A stretch of DNA of 64,000 bases from a bacterium (GCA_026416715.1 JAOAEQ010000001.1:62001-126000); one strand, 5' to 3'. Positions 42,890 through 52,375 are shown, numbered from the stretch's first letter. Numbers and translations are program-made. The notes: generated from the sequence alone by a model not told the origin.

Positions 42890-44206
42890 CTATCGTTTCG
42901 ATTTCTTGGTTCTCTTTTTCTCCTGTTCCTTTTGTTCGGTTTCTTCAGGTGGCAGGAGCAAGTTTATCGCTTTTTCAGCATATCGGTCAGCTTCCGCGAG
43001 TTTTTGATAACCGAACAGCCGTCGTTCCGGAGTAGGATTCCATCCGCGCGTATCTCCGTTTTCTGAAATCAACAGAGCATCCCAAGCGGATTTCTCCGCC
43101 GCAGATACATCCTGCATAATTTCAGGTGTTATTCCAAGTCGTTTGGATAACCGTTTAAGAATTGATAAAATATAGAGTTTCTCCCGGAGTCGGTCAGCAA
43201 GATAGTTCAATCGCGCTGCACCGGGGTCTTCCGTCCAGATACGCAGTGCGGAGTCGCGTTCGGTTCCGGCACCGTTTTTCATAAAGAGTTTATTATACGG
43301 TTTAACCTTTTTCAGATAGTTATCAACCGTGCTGAATTTAACCTCGAATTTCTTTTTCAGTAAATCATAGATCGAACTGAACCGTTGCGCAGCACTCGCA
43401 AATCCCGCTGCAGGATAGCCATACGGGTTGGTATATCCCATATATTCAAAATCGCCACAGTAGACCCACACGAACGCTTTATCATCCGTTTGTCTTTCAA
43501 TTTCACGGAACCCAGCTTCAACATCCGCTAATGTTCGTTTATCAGAAAGATAAGAAAAAATCACGCCCATGCGCGAGAACTCTCGTTGTGCGGATAAGCC
43601 GATGATCGTTCCATCGACGCCAATAACTTCTACCGGATGAGTTCGTTCCATCCAACTTACCGATGGTAATTGGATAGCATCAACTTCCGGATATATTTCC
43701 ATAGTAAAATTTCCATAGGTTCCGAGAATCCCGAAATTTAACTTCTTTGCTTTTCCCCATTGGTATAACCGTTCTTCAAACAGGAACCAATTTAAATCAA
43801 ACTCTTTTAATATCGGAACTAATGACGGGTCCCAAACAAATTCCGGTGGGAAAAATCCTTTGGTTTTGACCCCAAAACATTCCTCAACTAACTCCTGATG
43901 TTTTTGAATATGCTTGCGTATCCCTTCATAACTAATTAATTGCGGGATAGCGTTCGGATATAACGTTCCACTAATTTCATATCGCCCTTCTTGCAATCCA
44001 CGACGGAGCCGTTCTATCATTTTCGGAAAGTTATCACGCAGATATTCAATGGTGGGACCGGTAATATTGAAATTAACGGGAATATCTTTATGCTTTTTCT
44101 CATAAATATCCAACGTAGCGGAATATCCTTTCACAACTAACGGTTCATTCCCCGGTGGTAACCGGTCCATCTGAATATTTCCATGATACAACGTGCCGAT
44201 ATACAT
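42890..44206 (-). CDS. Glycoside hydrolase family 57-like protein
   Basis: Cytoplasmic-looking protein of 438 residues. H8 and the block D-I-P-V-N-F-N-I-T-G-P-T-I-E-Y-L fit the GH57 barrel start. Y-E-I-S-G-T-L-Y-P-N-A-I-P and G-F-F-P-P-E-F-V-W-D-P-S-L near 120 match the region that carries the nucleophile Glu (here E in P-P-E-F). V-Y-C-G-D-F-E-Y-M-G near 250 supplies the Asp region. The C-terminus is Lys/Glu-rich. It probably acts on alpha-glucans such as glycogen. It is directly downstream of a six-hairpin glycosidase gene, suggesting joint glycogen or starch breakdown. Confidence 0.82.
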   Translation of the reverse strand: MYIGTLYHGNIQMDRLPPGNEPLVVKGYSATLDIYEKKHKDIPVNFNITGPTIEYLRDNFPKMIERLRRGLQEGRYEISGTLYPNAIPQLISYEGIRKHIQKHQELVEECFGVKTKGFFPPEFVWDPSLVPILKEFDLNWFLFEERLYQWGKAKKLNFGILGTYGNFTMEIYPEVDAIQLPSVSWMERTHPVEVIGVDGTIIGLSAQREFSRMGVIFSYLSDKRTLADVEAGFREIERQTDDKAFVWVYCGDFEYMGYTNPYGYPAAGFASAAQRFSSIYDLLKKKFEVKFSTVDNYLKKVKPYNKLFMKNGAGTERDSALRIWTEDPGAARLNYLADRLREKLYILSILKRLSKRLGITPEIMQDVSAAEKSAWDALLISENGDTRGWNPTPERRLFGYQKLAEADRYAEKAINLLLPPEETEQKEQEKKRTKKSKR

Positions 44207-44264
44207 ACGAAGATAACTCCTTTTTATATTAAGATTGCTTTAGTTAGTATTTTGGTTAATTCAT

Positions 44265-45467
44265 TTAACCGCTTTTCACATGGTGAAAAGCATAAAGATA
44301 CATTCCCGCAGACCATGCTTGCCAGCGCGCCCCCATCGGTTCGCCAGTAATCCCATGCGCCCATTCGGTGAACTCCCATTCACTTCGAATCCCTTTTTTA
44401 TTTAATTCCGCAAGTTTTGCTAATTGCGTTGCTGCTTGCTCTTTCCTACCCGCTTTAACTAACGCTGCTATATAGAACCCACCGATAAATGGCCAGATGC
44501 CACCATTATGATATTGGTTCGGTAAATTCAAATTATTATTCCGATAATATTCCCGCCAATCTTGAGATCCGGGAACGACCGATGGATATACCGCTTTAAC
44601 CGGATATGGTAAATTGACTCCAACCTGACTAAAATAATCCAGAATTTGAACCGCTTGCTCCTTATCGGCGATATTAAATAAAATCGCTAAACAGTTTCCT
44701 AAGGTATCGCAGCGGTCCGCATATTCCCGAAACGAAATATATGGTAAATAATATGGACGCCGAAATAATTCAGTTGCTAATTTCTCGTAAACATAAAACC
44801 GTTGGCAGGAAAGTTTTTTTACTTCTTCAAAACGGTCAACACTGCGGTCAATCCAGAATAATAAATTCAATTTATATTTAACCTCATCTGCTAGTTTCCG
44901 ATAATTTTTATTCGGTTTCTTTTTAAGTACTTTCATTAATTCAGCTGCTACCATTAACGACCGATAATAAAGAACATTGACATAGAGTACATTCCCGCGA
45001 TTGGCAAATAAATCTGCCCAATCGGAAGCTTCACCGGATTCCAGCAATCCGCAACAGTTTACGTCCTGATACTGCAACCAGAGTAGCGCTTGTTCAAGAA
45101 CCGGAAATATTTTGCTTATCAACGTTCGGTCTTGATATATTTCATAATACCGATTTAATCCGATAATAAACCAGAGGGTGCTATCAATAGTACCCGCATC
45201 ACCAAAGTTTTCTTGATTCGAGGCGATATCTACAAGATTCGGGATTTGCCCTAATTCCGAACGATGGTTCGCTAATGTTTCCAAGGTTAACCGGAACGGT
45301 TTCTGGAATTTCGCTGGTTCCGCTGCCGTTGCCCCGAGAAACGTGATCATACTATCCCGCGCCCAGATATGCGGATACCTCTCAACCGCTGCTTTTAGCC
45401 CGATTGGCGTTAGGTTTCGCTCGAGCACTTCAATTGCTTTTTGTTCCGCTAGTTCAATCAAACCCAT
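44265..45467 (-). CDS. Six-hairpin glycosidase (GH100/GH15/debranching-like)
   Basis: Protein of 400 residues with the alpha/alpha-barrel landmarks of amylo-1,6-glucosidase, GH15 and neutral-invertase families: Y-P-H-I-W-A-R-D-S-M-I-T (residues 31-42, acid Asp), D-A-G-T-I-D-S-T-L-W-F near 113, S-G-E-A-S-D-W-A-D-L near 165, and Y-H-N-G-G-I-W-P-F-I-G-G-F near 333. No signal peptide, so cytoplasmic. The W-A-R-D-S plus E-A-S-D-W pair points to the GH100-like branch, but a glycogen-debranching role fits the GH57 neighbour. The substrate is not certain. Confidence 0.8.
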   Translation of the reverse strand: MGLIELAEQKAIEVLERNLTPIGLKAAVERYPHIWARDSMITFLGATAAEPAKFQKPFRLTLETLANHRSELGQIPNLVDIASNQENFGDAGTIDSTLWFIIGLNRYYEIYQDRTLISKIFPVLEQALLWLQYQDVNCCGLLESGEASDWADLFANRGNVLYVNVLYYRSLMVAAELMKVLKKKPNKNYRKLADEVKYKLNLLFWIDRSVDRFEEVKKLSCQRFYVYEKLATELFRRPYYLPYISFREYADRCDTLGNCLAILFNIADKEQAVQILDYFSQVGVNLPYPVKAVYPSVVPGSQDWREYYRNNNLNLPNQYHNGGIWPFIGGFYIAALVKAGRKEQAATQLAKLAELNKKGIRSEWEFTEWAHGITGEPMGARWQAWSAGMYLYAFHHVKSG

Positions 45468-45482
45468 GAAAACTGAAGTATC

Positions 45483-45544
45483 CGAATGGTAGCGAATAAC
45501 CTGAATAGAAATGCTGTTCTATTAGCACGATTTGCTACCATTCG
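45483..45544. repeat. Nested inverted repeats (cruciform) between glycosidase and phosphodiesterase genes
   Basis: Outer 11-bp arms 45483-45493 and 45534-45544 are exact reverse complements. Inside, AATAGAA (45504-45510) pairs with TTCTATT (45517-45523). It fills the 79-bp gap. Confidence 0.8.
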
Positions 45545-45546
45545 TG

Positions 45547-46755
45547 TTATTCGCGATACTTAATAAATGCATCTTTAATTACTTTTCCATCAACCGTTTT
45601 CGCTGGTTGAACGCCAAAGAAATATTCAATCGTCGGCACAATATCAACGTTTTCTGCATGGTCAATTGTTACCCCCTTTTTTATCCCTGGCCCACGGAGA
45701 ATCAATATCGTATGCTGTTCAGGCGGACGACCATGTAATCCACCTTTACTTCCCGCATCAGAAATACAATATCCTGGTTTCGGAACTACCGCATAATCGC
45801 CAGAACGCGGTCCGGTATGATATTCTTTTCGAAGTTTTTCGGTATCCCAAAGTTCGACTCCTTCAATATTTTTCAGGGTAGTTTCAAATAAAGTTAACCG
45901 TTCAGGAGTTAACGGTTTCCGCAGATAAATTAACCGTGACCCCGCAGCTAGCACAATAAGTTCAGTATCATCTTTCATTTCACGTTGATTCGTTGCAACT
46001 TTAAATCCCGCTCGTCGTAATGCTTCTGCTGGTTCGAGTGTCGCCTGTTTCTTTTCGAATTCTGACATCCCATGGTCTGAACTGATAACAATCAGGGTTT
46101 TATCATAGCGTTTTTCTTTTTTTAAAAATTGGATGAGTTTGCCTAGTTCAGTATCAACTTCCAGAACGGCATTCCGCATTTCCGGACTGAACGGTCCATA
46201 GGTATGACCAACACTATCGGTTTTCCCATAAATCGCAGCAATAAACTGAATCTGATAATTCTTGATTAAATCGATAATCGCTTCCGTGGTTCCTTTACTA
46301 TTATCATAGCCTACTGAACGGTAGAGATCGACACCACGGTTCTCTAACATGAAATGATTGACTGCCCCGGTGCTAATTCCGGATTTTTTTAAGGTTTCGC
46401 TAATCGTTTCCGCTTGATTATCCCGTGGTCCGCCAATAATCCTATCGAGTTCTTTCACATAATGGGAATTATGACCTATCCCGGTTGTTCTTGGATATGA
46501 ACCGGTAACCAACGAAGTCATATTGGTGGTTGTTGTCCACGGAAAAACACCAACTACATTTTTAACTCGCACTCCTTCGGCGATAAGCTTTTTAATATTC
46601 GGCGGGGAATACAGTTCAACATAATCCGGACGAAAACCATCACTGGTAATCAGAATTGCATAAAGCGTATTACTTCCAAACGAGAATGAATACGTCAGTG
46701 CTATGAATATTATTGAAAATATAAAACCTATCAGAGCAGATTTCGTCATTTTCAT
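45547..46755 (-). CDS. Type I phosphodiesterase / nucleotide pyrophosphatase (exported)
   Basis: Alkaline-phosphatase superfamily enzyme of 402 residues. A signal peptide (about 5-28) precedes L-I-T-S-D-G-F-R-P-D-Y (first metal Asp) and the nucleophile Thr region F-P-W-T-T-T-T-N-M-T-S-L-V-T-G-S-Y-P near 70. Later sites are Y-G-K-T-D-S-V-G-H and S-S-D-H-G-M for zinc binding, and G-L-H-G-R-P-P-E near the end. This is the ectonucleotide pyrophosphatase/phosphodiesterase (NPP) type. It acts outside the cytoplasm on phosphodiesters. It sits with glycosidase genes on the same strand. Confidence 0.93.
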   Translation of the reverse strand: MKMTKSALIGFIFSIIFIALTYSFSFGSNTLYAILITSDGFRPDYVELYSPPNIKKLIAEGVRVKNVVGVFPWTTTTNMTSLVTGSYPRTTGIGHNSHYVKELDRIIGGPRDNQAETISETLKKSGISTGAVNHFMLENRGVDLYRSVGYDNSKGTTEAIIDLIKNYQIQFIAAIYGKTDSVGHTYGPFSPEMRNAVLEVDTELGKLIQFLKKEKRYDKTLIVISSDHGMSEFEKKQATLEPAEALRRAGFKVATNQREMKDDTELIVLAAGSRLIYLRKPLTPERLTLFETTLKNIEGVELWDTEKLRKEYHTGPRSGDYAVVPKPGYCISDAGSKGGLHGRPPEQHTILILRGPGIKKGVTIDHAENVDIVPTIEYFFGVQPAKTVDGKVIKDAFIKYRE

Positions 46756-46787
46756 ATTTTTTATATCCCTATGAACTGTTGAACGAT

Positions 46788-46839
46788 TAAAAAAGGAGCT
46801 GACGTATTCTGTTTTGTTCAGCTCGAACCCGTCAGCTCC
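46788..46839 (-). terminator. Strong intrinsic terminator after the CBM/Big2 gene
   Basis: On the minus strand, perfect 10-bp arms (46839-46830 and 46804-46795, GGAGCTGACG type) are followed at once by six T. It separates the CBM/Big2 gene from the phosphodiesterase gene. Confidence 0.9.
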
Positions 46840-46914
46840 CGGCTATGCATCACTCAGATTCCGCTCACTGGAATTTGCTTAACCCCAATAAAATAAACAG
46901 TATCTGGCGACACA

Positions 46915-48351
46915 TTATTCATACAACTCACCAAACGGTATCATCCGCTGAAACATAACTGATGGCGGTTCATTCGACAACGGCGCTTTAGTTGCGATAA
47001 CTACTACGGTTGCTGTCCCAGTGAATCCATCGTTATCTGTAGCAGTTATTATCGTTGTCCCCAGTGATAATGCAGTAAATAACCCGGAATTTGCATCTAT
47101 TGACCCAACGGTCGTATCGCTACTTGTCCAGGTATATGGTTGACTTCCACCAGTAGCGCCGAAAATCTGCGTTTTCCCAAGACTAATATTAGCGGATGCT
47201 GGCGTTACCTCAATTACCGGCGGTAAATCTTTAAATACGACATCGTCATAATACGATATCGCTTCTCCATCGGGCGGTTGAATTGCAGTTGACGCATTCC
47301 AGAGAATAAACCGCGCATATTTCGCGCCAGCAGGCGGTGTTGCGGTCGCAATTAAATACGTCCAGGTTACATTGGTGGTGGTAACGATTATCGACGTGTT
47401 TGGCGGCGTTATCAGGTCAGCGGATTGACCTGTAGTCGATACCGCATCATTATTGAGTGTGGAGTCCTGTCCATTGAACCAATGAATTCCTATCCCTGCA
47501 GCGCCAGCGGTTATATTACTCCACATCATCCATCCGCCATATACATATTTCTTGTTTTCTTCAACTGCTACTAAACTTCGAGTAGCACCTTGGGCGTTGT
47601 ACCACATCCTATATCCTGCAGCGGTACTCTGGCGAATCCAGGTACAAGCAGTTCCGGAATGGAATGTATCTTTTGTCCACGAAGCACGGGGTTCACTTGT
47701 ATTCCTTCGCCAATAGGTGGGATATCCTGAGACTTCATAGGCTTCAAACCCAGCGTTATATAATAGATTCGGGTCATTCTCGGTTTGCATTTTCACTTCA
47801 TCAAAAATCACCCATGTTTCAGTATTCGCTCCAACCGTTCCAAGAAATATATGCGCACAAGCACCATTTGACGGTATCGTAACCGAACCAGTCAATTTAA
47901 CCCAATTACCACCGGATGAACCTGTGGTAGCAATCGCTATATAGGTTCCGACAACATTTGTTGGTAACGCATCGTCATGAACAATAACATTCATCTGGAT
48001 TCCATTTGCGGTCGTACATCCGTCCCATTTCGCCCATACACTGCAAGTATACGTTGCGCCGGGTTTAACCGCAACCCGTAACGCTGAACTCCATCCGGTA
48101 TAGGTTAGCGTCGGTGATGCTTGAACGAATAATGCGCCGTTTCCGATACAAGCATCGGTCGTGGTACGATTGTATTGATTATCTGCAGGAAATCGGTTCC
48201 AACGATACGCAAGAACTAAACCTGTTCCCCACCAGGTATCCTGGTCAAATCCAGGGTTTAAAATGCGATTTGCACTTAGTCCAGCAGCATAAACTTGAGC
48301 TGATGATATCACTAACCCTATGATAACTAAAATAAATAACAATTTTTTCAT
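46915..48351 (-). CDS. Secreted CBM-CBM-Big2 protein
   Basis: Exported protein of 478 residues. The signal peptide ends S-S-A-Q-V-Y-A-A. Two carbohydrate-binding-like sandwiches follow (N-R-I-L-N-P-G-F-D-Q near 29, N-L-L-Y-N-A-G-F-E-A near 190). Then comes a bacterial Ig-like (Big2) domain near 385-465, with Y-T-W-T-S-S-D-T-T-V-G-S-I-D and T-T-I-I-T-A-T-D. No catalytic domain. The modules match those of the protein at 38722-41742, so both probably bind the same kind of polysaccharide. Confidence 0.82.
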   Translation of the reverse strand: MKKLLFILVIIGLVISSAQVYAAGLSANRILNPGFDQDTWWGTGLVLAYRWNRFPADNQYNRTTTDACIGNGALFVQASPTLTYTGWSSALRVAVKPGATYTCSVWAKWDGCTTANGIQMNVIVHDDALPTNVVGTYIAIATTGSSGGNWVKLTGSVTIPSNGACAHIFLGTVGANTETWVIFDEVKMQTENDPNLLYNAGFEAYEVSGYPTYWRRNTSEPRASWTKDTFHSGTACTWIRQSTAAGYRMWYNAQGATRSLVAVEENKKYVYGGWMMWSNITAGAAGIGIHWFNGQDSTLNNDAVSTTGQSADLITPPNTSIIVTTTNVTWTYLIATATPPAGAKYARFILWNASTAIQPPDGEAISYYDDVVFKDLPPVIEVTPASANISLGKTQIFGATGGSQPYTWTSSDTTVGSIDANSGLFTALSLGTTIITATDNDGFTGTATVVVIATKAPLSNEPPSVMFQRMIPFGELYE

Positions 48352-48449
48352 GTAGATTTATCCCTCCTTTCACTACTTATATATTAATAAATTCTTTTTT
48401 TAGGTAGGAATTATCCGGCTGGAATTCCTAACTATCAGTATAGTTTAGG

Positions 48450-49841
48450 TCAAAACGATACTTCAAACAACTCATTGCGTGCTCGATATCCAGCGGAACC
48501 CTCAGGTGCTATCGGCGCATCCGTCGTTAGGATCTGGACTGTTGCAGAACCGGTGAATCCGTTCGCATCCGTTGCGGTAATGGTTACTGTGCCAACTCCC
48601 TGAGCGAGAAATACTCCAGTGGTACTATCAATATATCCTATCGTAGTATCACTACTTTGCCAGGTAAACGGAGCTGCGCCACCGCAGATGACCGATGCAG
48701 AAGCAGTAGCTCCGCTATACGCAACATATGCGGTTATCTGACCAAACCCATCTATCCTATTATTATTGATGCCAATCGGATTTCCGCTTGCGAGAAAAGT
48801 AGTGCTCTGCCCAGGATTCATTTTTATAAATGCCGGAACAACGGATAAACTCGTTGACACAGAAATTGGTGTATCACTGATAAACACGTTGTTATTACAA
48901 TTGAATAACGTTCCAACAGTGGTTTGTGCGTCAAACAGTTCCGTTACTAGAATTGTTTCAGTATCACCGCTGGTTGTCCAGAGCGTAACTTGCGTCGTAT
49001 CTCGTATAGCGGAATTGAACGAAAACGGATTAAGCGCTTCGACTTTGATATACGCCCCGCTTGATGGAATCGTAGTTAAACTATCTTTATTCGCATCGCA
49101 GAATTCTATTGGAATCGGGTTGCGAACAACTAATCGGAACGTTAACGTTGCACCACTGGTAAATCCGCTATATGAAATTGCGTGTAACGGTATATTCTGC
49201 CCATCACGGATACTTATCATATTCGGTACGCCTTTAACCCATTCACCAGTAGCAACGCTAATCCGAGTAGAATTATAAAATTGATATGCATAGAGTCCAG
49301 TTCCTGAAACTTGAATTGGTTGGCCGAAATCGTTGGTTCCACCCTGTCCACCGAATCCGATTCGTAGAATTGAAAATCCAGCTTCCGGTGTTGATTCATA
49401 TTGCAGCTGGATATTTTTAGCCGTTGCAGAAAAATCTATCGGCGTTTGCCAAGTGGTATCGCTAGCGGATGCTCCATAAAGAATACGACCAAACCCATCG
49501 TAGGCCATAGCTCGCAACACATTGTCTGTTCCGGTCACGACATTGTATACACTGCCACTGCCGCCGCCGACCCGCCAATCTGCAGGAAACCCTGCGGGAT
49601 GCGTCTGCCAATCTTCAGAATACGAATGATACGGTTCACTCAAATTATCCCAATCGCAATTTGCATTGTTCGTGGTAATCATCAGACTACCCCATTTATT
49701 ATTATACGCAACTCCCATAAGCAATTTTTCTCCGTTAACATATCCAATGACCGTTTTGGCTGCGTATCCTGATGAAATCAATATCACCAACAGTAAACTA
49801 TACCAAAAAAATAATACTCGTCTACTCGTTCCTAACCCCAT
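48450..49841 (-). CDS. Secreted G-Y-[IV]-N-G-E-K family protein with Big2 domain (paralogue 2)
   Basis: Exported protein of 463 residues. I start at the ATG at 49841, with GGAGG 7 nt upstream. Signal peptide, then K-T-V-I-G-Y-V-N-G-E-K-L-L-M-G-V-A, G-S-L-M-I-T-T-N-N and W-Q-T-H-P-A-G-F-P-A-D-W-R-V, all shared with the protein at 41757-42758. It differs by a C-terminal Big2-like domain (P-F-T-W-Q-S-S-D-T-T-I-G-Y-I-D). It is the first gene downstream of the fusion regulator. Function unknown. Confidence 0.72.
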   Translation of the reverse strand: MGLGTSRRVLFFWYSLLLVILISSGYAAKTVIGYVNGEKLLMGVAYNNKWGSLMITTNNANCDWDNLSEPYHSYSEDWQTHPAGFPADWRVGGGSGSVYNVVTGTDNVLRAMAYDGFGRILYGASASDTTWQTPIDFSATAKNIQLQYESTPEAGFSILRIGFGGQGGTNDFGQPIQVSGTGLYAYQFYNSTRISVATGEWVKGVPNMISIRDGQNIPLHAISYSGFTSGATLTFRLVVRNPIPIEFCDANKDSLTTIPSSGAYIKVEALNPFSFNSAIRDTTQVTLWTTSGDTETILVTELFDAQTTVGTLFNCNNNVFISDTPISVSTSLSVVPAFIKMNPGQSTTFLASGNPIGINNNRIDGFGQITAYVAYSGATASASVICGGAAPFTWQSSDTTIGYIDSTTGVFLAQGVGTVTITATDANGFTGSATVQILTTDAPIAPEGSAGYRARNELFEVSF

Positions 49842-49913
49842 AGTTTTCCCTCCTTTCATCCCGAGTTGATGTTGGTGGACTACGTTAAACTTATTCGGTA
49901 TCCTGATACAATT

Positions 49914-50026
49914 AACAGTATTTACCTAGCCGATTGTTATTTGTCTATAAATTGTATCATTCGGCGTACTCAATAGCAAGATATTTCGGTAGGAATTTAT
50001 ACAATATTCGTTTGTTTTATACAAAT
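49914..50026. promoter_or_regulatory. Inverted and direct repeats of a TnATACAA box upstream of the secreted-protein gene
   Basis: TGATACAATT (49914-49923) and AATTGTATCA (49950-49959) are exact inverted copies. TTATACAAT (49997-50005) and TTATACAAAT (50017-50026) are direct copies 20 bp apart. AraC-type proteins commonly bind direct repeats at about this spacing, and such a regulator is encoded next door. The 277-bp gap has no gene. Confidence 0.55.
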
Positions 50027-50118
50027 ATAGTTCGAATTTCAGAATATTTTGACCTTATTGCGGTATTAGTTTAAGCATTCGATGCGGCTTAATTACCCAG
50101 TTTACTTTTGATTTACGG

Positions 50119-52356
50119 TTATAGCGATGCGATCATACCTTGGAGATTAAGGCGATACCGGCTAGGAGTAACTCCGGTAAGTTTCTTAAATACCATGGTA
50201 AAATAGCTTTCATCATTAAACCCAACTTTTTCCGCTATTTGTTCAATATTATATTCGGGGTTACCGAGTAGCCGTTTAGCATGTTCGATTCTGGTATGGG
50301 TCAAATATTCGGTAAAGGTTTGCCCGGTAACTTCTTTAAACAAAACACTGAAATGGCTCGGCGATACATGCACGATATTCGCTACCGTATCCCGCTGTAA
50401 AGGTTCATGTAAATGCAATGTGATATATTCAATCGCTCGGGTTATCGGCGGAGTATGCATATGCCGGTGTATCGTTTTATGCAATTCTTCTGCAATCGTA
50501 TTGAGCGCATCCTTCGGAGATTTTTCTCGCCGTAAACATAAATGAACTTCACGTTTAATTAGCTGAGTAACTACCGGATAATGCGGTATCTGTTGACGCG
50601 CTCGACCGGTTGGTAATAATTCCAGCATCTGGCTATAATATGGCCGATGCAATAATACATCCGAGTTCGTATATGCTGATTTTCGCGCAGGACATGTCCA
50701 TCCTTTAATAGCGAAATCAACTACCGCATCCGGTGATAAAAATTCAGTAATAAACCGCCAGATTTTTTCCGGCTCCTGAACCTGTTTGGGAATGATATAT
50801 CCATGTTCACCAATAATCGGTATACTGTATTTTCCCCGCGGACCTACGGGTAAAGGCACAAATCCGACTTTGTTTTGCACCTGCGAACTAGTCCAATTCG
50901 CTTGTGATAATATTCTTGGCCAGCTGCGTAAATAAATTAAATGCCGATTTAAAAATAATCGTTCGGTTTGTGATTCCGCTAAATAGGGGGTATCAGGCGG
51001 TGCTAATTTATATTTATAAATTAAATCCGTCATAAAGGTTAACGCTTCTATCGCTGCTTCACTATTGATAATCACTTTCCCAGAAACATCGAATACATCA
51101 CCACCATTACACCAGAGAAATTCAAGAAAATTGCAGGATAAATTTTCAAACTGTGACCCTTGAAATCCAAACCCATATAGGGTAGGGTCGGCTTCGTTCT
51201 CGAGGATGAGCTGTGCGGTGGCGACCAATTCTTTCCAGGTTTTCGGTGGCTGACAATGATATTTCTCCAATAAATCTTTCCGATACACTAATATTCCGAC
51301 ATTAACATATTGGGGAATAGCATAAATCACACCTTTATACATACACTGCTGTAAAGCAACATCTAGATAAAGTTCGCGAACACTGGGAGTGAAAAACCGG
51401 TCTAACGGATGAATCAACCCCTGCTCCGCAAATTGCGGTAACCGATATAAATCAATCGGCAATAAGCTACACGGGGTCTCGCCTTTTTCGAATTTCTCGA
51501 TGAGCAGATTATAATCATAAACACTTTCAATTTTTCTATCTAAAATTTGAACTGGCATTTCCGGATGTTGCGCATTATACTCAGCGATACGCCGGGTAAC
51601 CATCCGCTCTTCTTCCGCATCAAAATACAGCATCTCCGGAATAACCACGATGCTCTTTTCGGGTTGGTGAACCGTTTCTCGAACGAACATCACTGGTTTC
51701 TCCGTTACGCTCGGTCTATCAGCAATGACAATCCCAGTAGTTGAAATCGTATAACTTTTCCCTACCAATTCATGGGATACCCCACGATGTTTCAAAACCA
51801 TAATTTTTCTTAATATCTGGTCGTTTTGCGTATGATACCGAAGGAGAATAACTCCATCCGCTAAATCTACTAACGGATGATTTATTCCTTCACTATTTTC
51901 GGTTGCGGTTAGTAGGGTTACCCCCGCATAATTACGACATAAATTGATAAGTTCGGCTAAACTACGCAATGAGACCAAGCAGGGGTATGCCGATAAAAGA
52001 TGCATATCATCTAGCACAAGCCGCTCCGGACGGATTGAACGAATGAGTTGGATGAGGTGTCCTCGTAAAAGTTTAGCGCTTTGTTTCCGTATCGGAATCG
52101 TTTCAAATTTAGTATAGGTCTTATCATTTTTTTTATGAATTAAAAAAAATAATTCTTCTGGCTGGCTCGTTTCACGAAATGAAATAAATATATTTTTAGT
52201 TCGAACTTTTTTATTCGGACTGATAAATTGTAACCCCAGCCGGGTTTTCCCCGTTCCACTCTGTCCTAAAACCAGATAGATACCCGAACGAATCAGTCCT
52301 CCACCAAGCAAGCTATCGAGCTGCACGTTGCCGGAAGAAAGATATACTGTTTTCAT
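50119..52356 (-). CDS. Fusion regulator: KaiC/RadA-like ATPase + solute-binding protein + AraC HTH
   Basis: Protein of 745 residues with three parts. Residues 1 to about 215 are a KaiC/RecA-type ATPase: L-L-G-G-G-L-I-R-S-G, Walker A G-Q-S-G-T-G-K-T at 31-38, Walker B L-V-L-D-D-M near 113. From about 235 to 630 is a family-1 extracellular solute-binding protein fold (Y-R-K-D-L-L-E-K-Y, W-C-N-G-G-D-V-F, then A-I-E-A-L-T-F-M), here with no signal peptide or membrane segment. The last 100 residues are an AraC helix-turn-helix pair (V-S-P-S-H-F-S-V-L-F-K-E-V-T-G and V-G-F-N-D-E-S-Y-F-T-M-V-F-K-K). It is likely a cytoplasmic sugar sensor and transcription regulator. I know no described protein with this order. 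Confidence 0.85.
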   Translation of the reverse strand: MKTVYLSSGNVQLDSLLGGGLIRSGIYLVLGQSGTGKTRLGLQFISPNKKVRTKNIFISFRETSQPEELFFLIHKKNDKTYTKFETIPIRKQSAKLLRGHLIQLIRSIRPERLVLDDMHLLSAYPCLVSLRSLAELINLCRNYAGVTLLTATENSEGINHPLVDLADGVILLRYHTQNDQILRKIMVLKHRGVSHELVGKSYTISTTGIVIADRPSVTEKPVMFVRETVHQPEKSIVVIPEMLYFDAEEERMVTRRIAEYNAQHPEMPVQILDRKIESVYDYNLLIEKFEKGETPCSLLPIDLYRLPQFAEQGLIHPLDRFFTPSVRELYLDVALQQCMYKGVIYAIPQYVNVGILVYRKDLLEKYHCQPPKTWKELVATAQLILENEADPTLYGFGFQGSQFENLSCNFLEFLWCNGGDVFDVSGKVIINSEAAIEALTFMTDLIYKYKLAPPDTPYLAESQTERLFLNRHLIYLRSWPRILSQANWTSSQVQNKVGFVPLPVGPRGKYSIPIIGEHGYIIPKQVQEPEKIWRFITEFLSPDAVVDFAIKGWTCPARKSAYTNSDVLLHRPYYSQMLELLPTGRARQQIPHYPVVTQLIKREVHLCLRREKSPKDALNTIAEELHKTIHRHMHTPPITRAIEYITLHLHEPLQRDTVANIVHVSPSHFSVLFKEVTGQTFTEYLTHTRIEHAKRLLGNPEYNIEQIAEKVGFNDESYFTMVFKKLTGVTPSRYRLNLQGMIASL

Positions 52357-52375
52357 ATAAGGTTCGTAGGGAATA

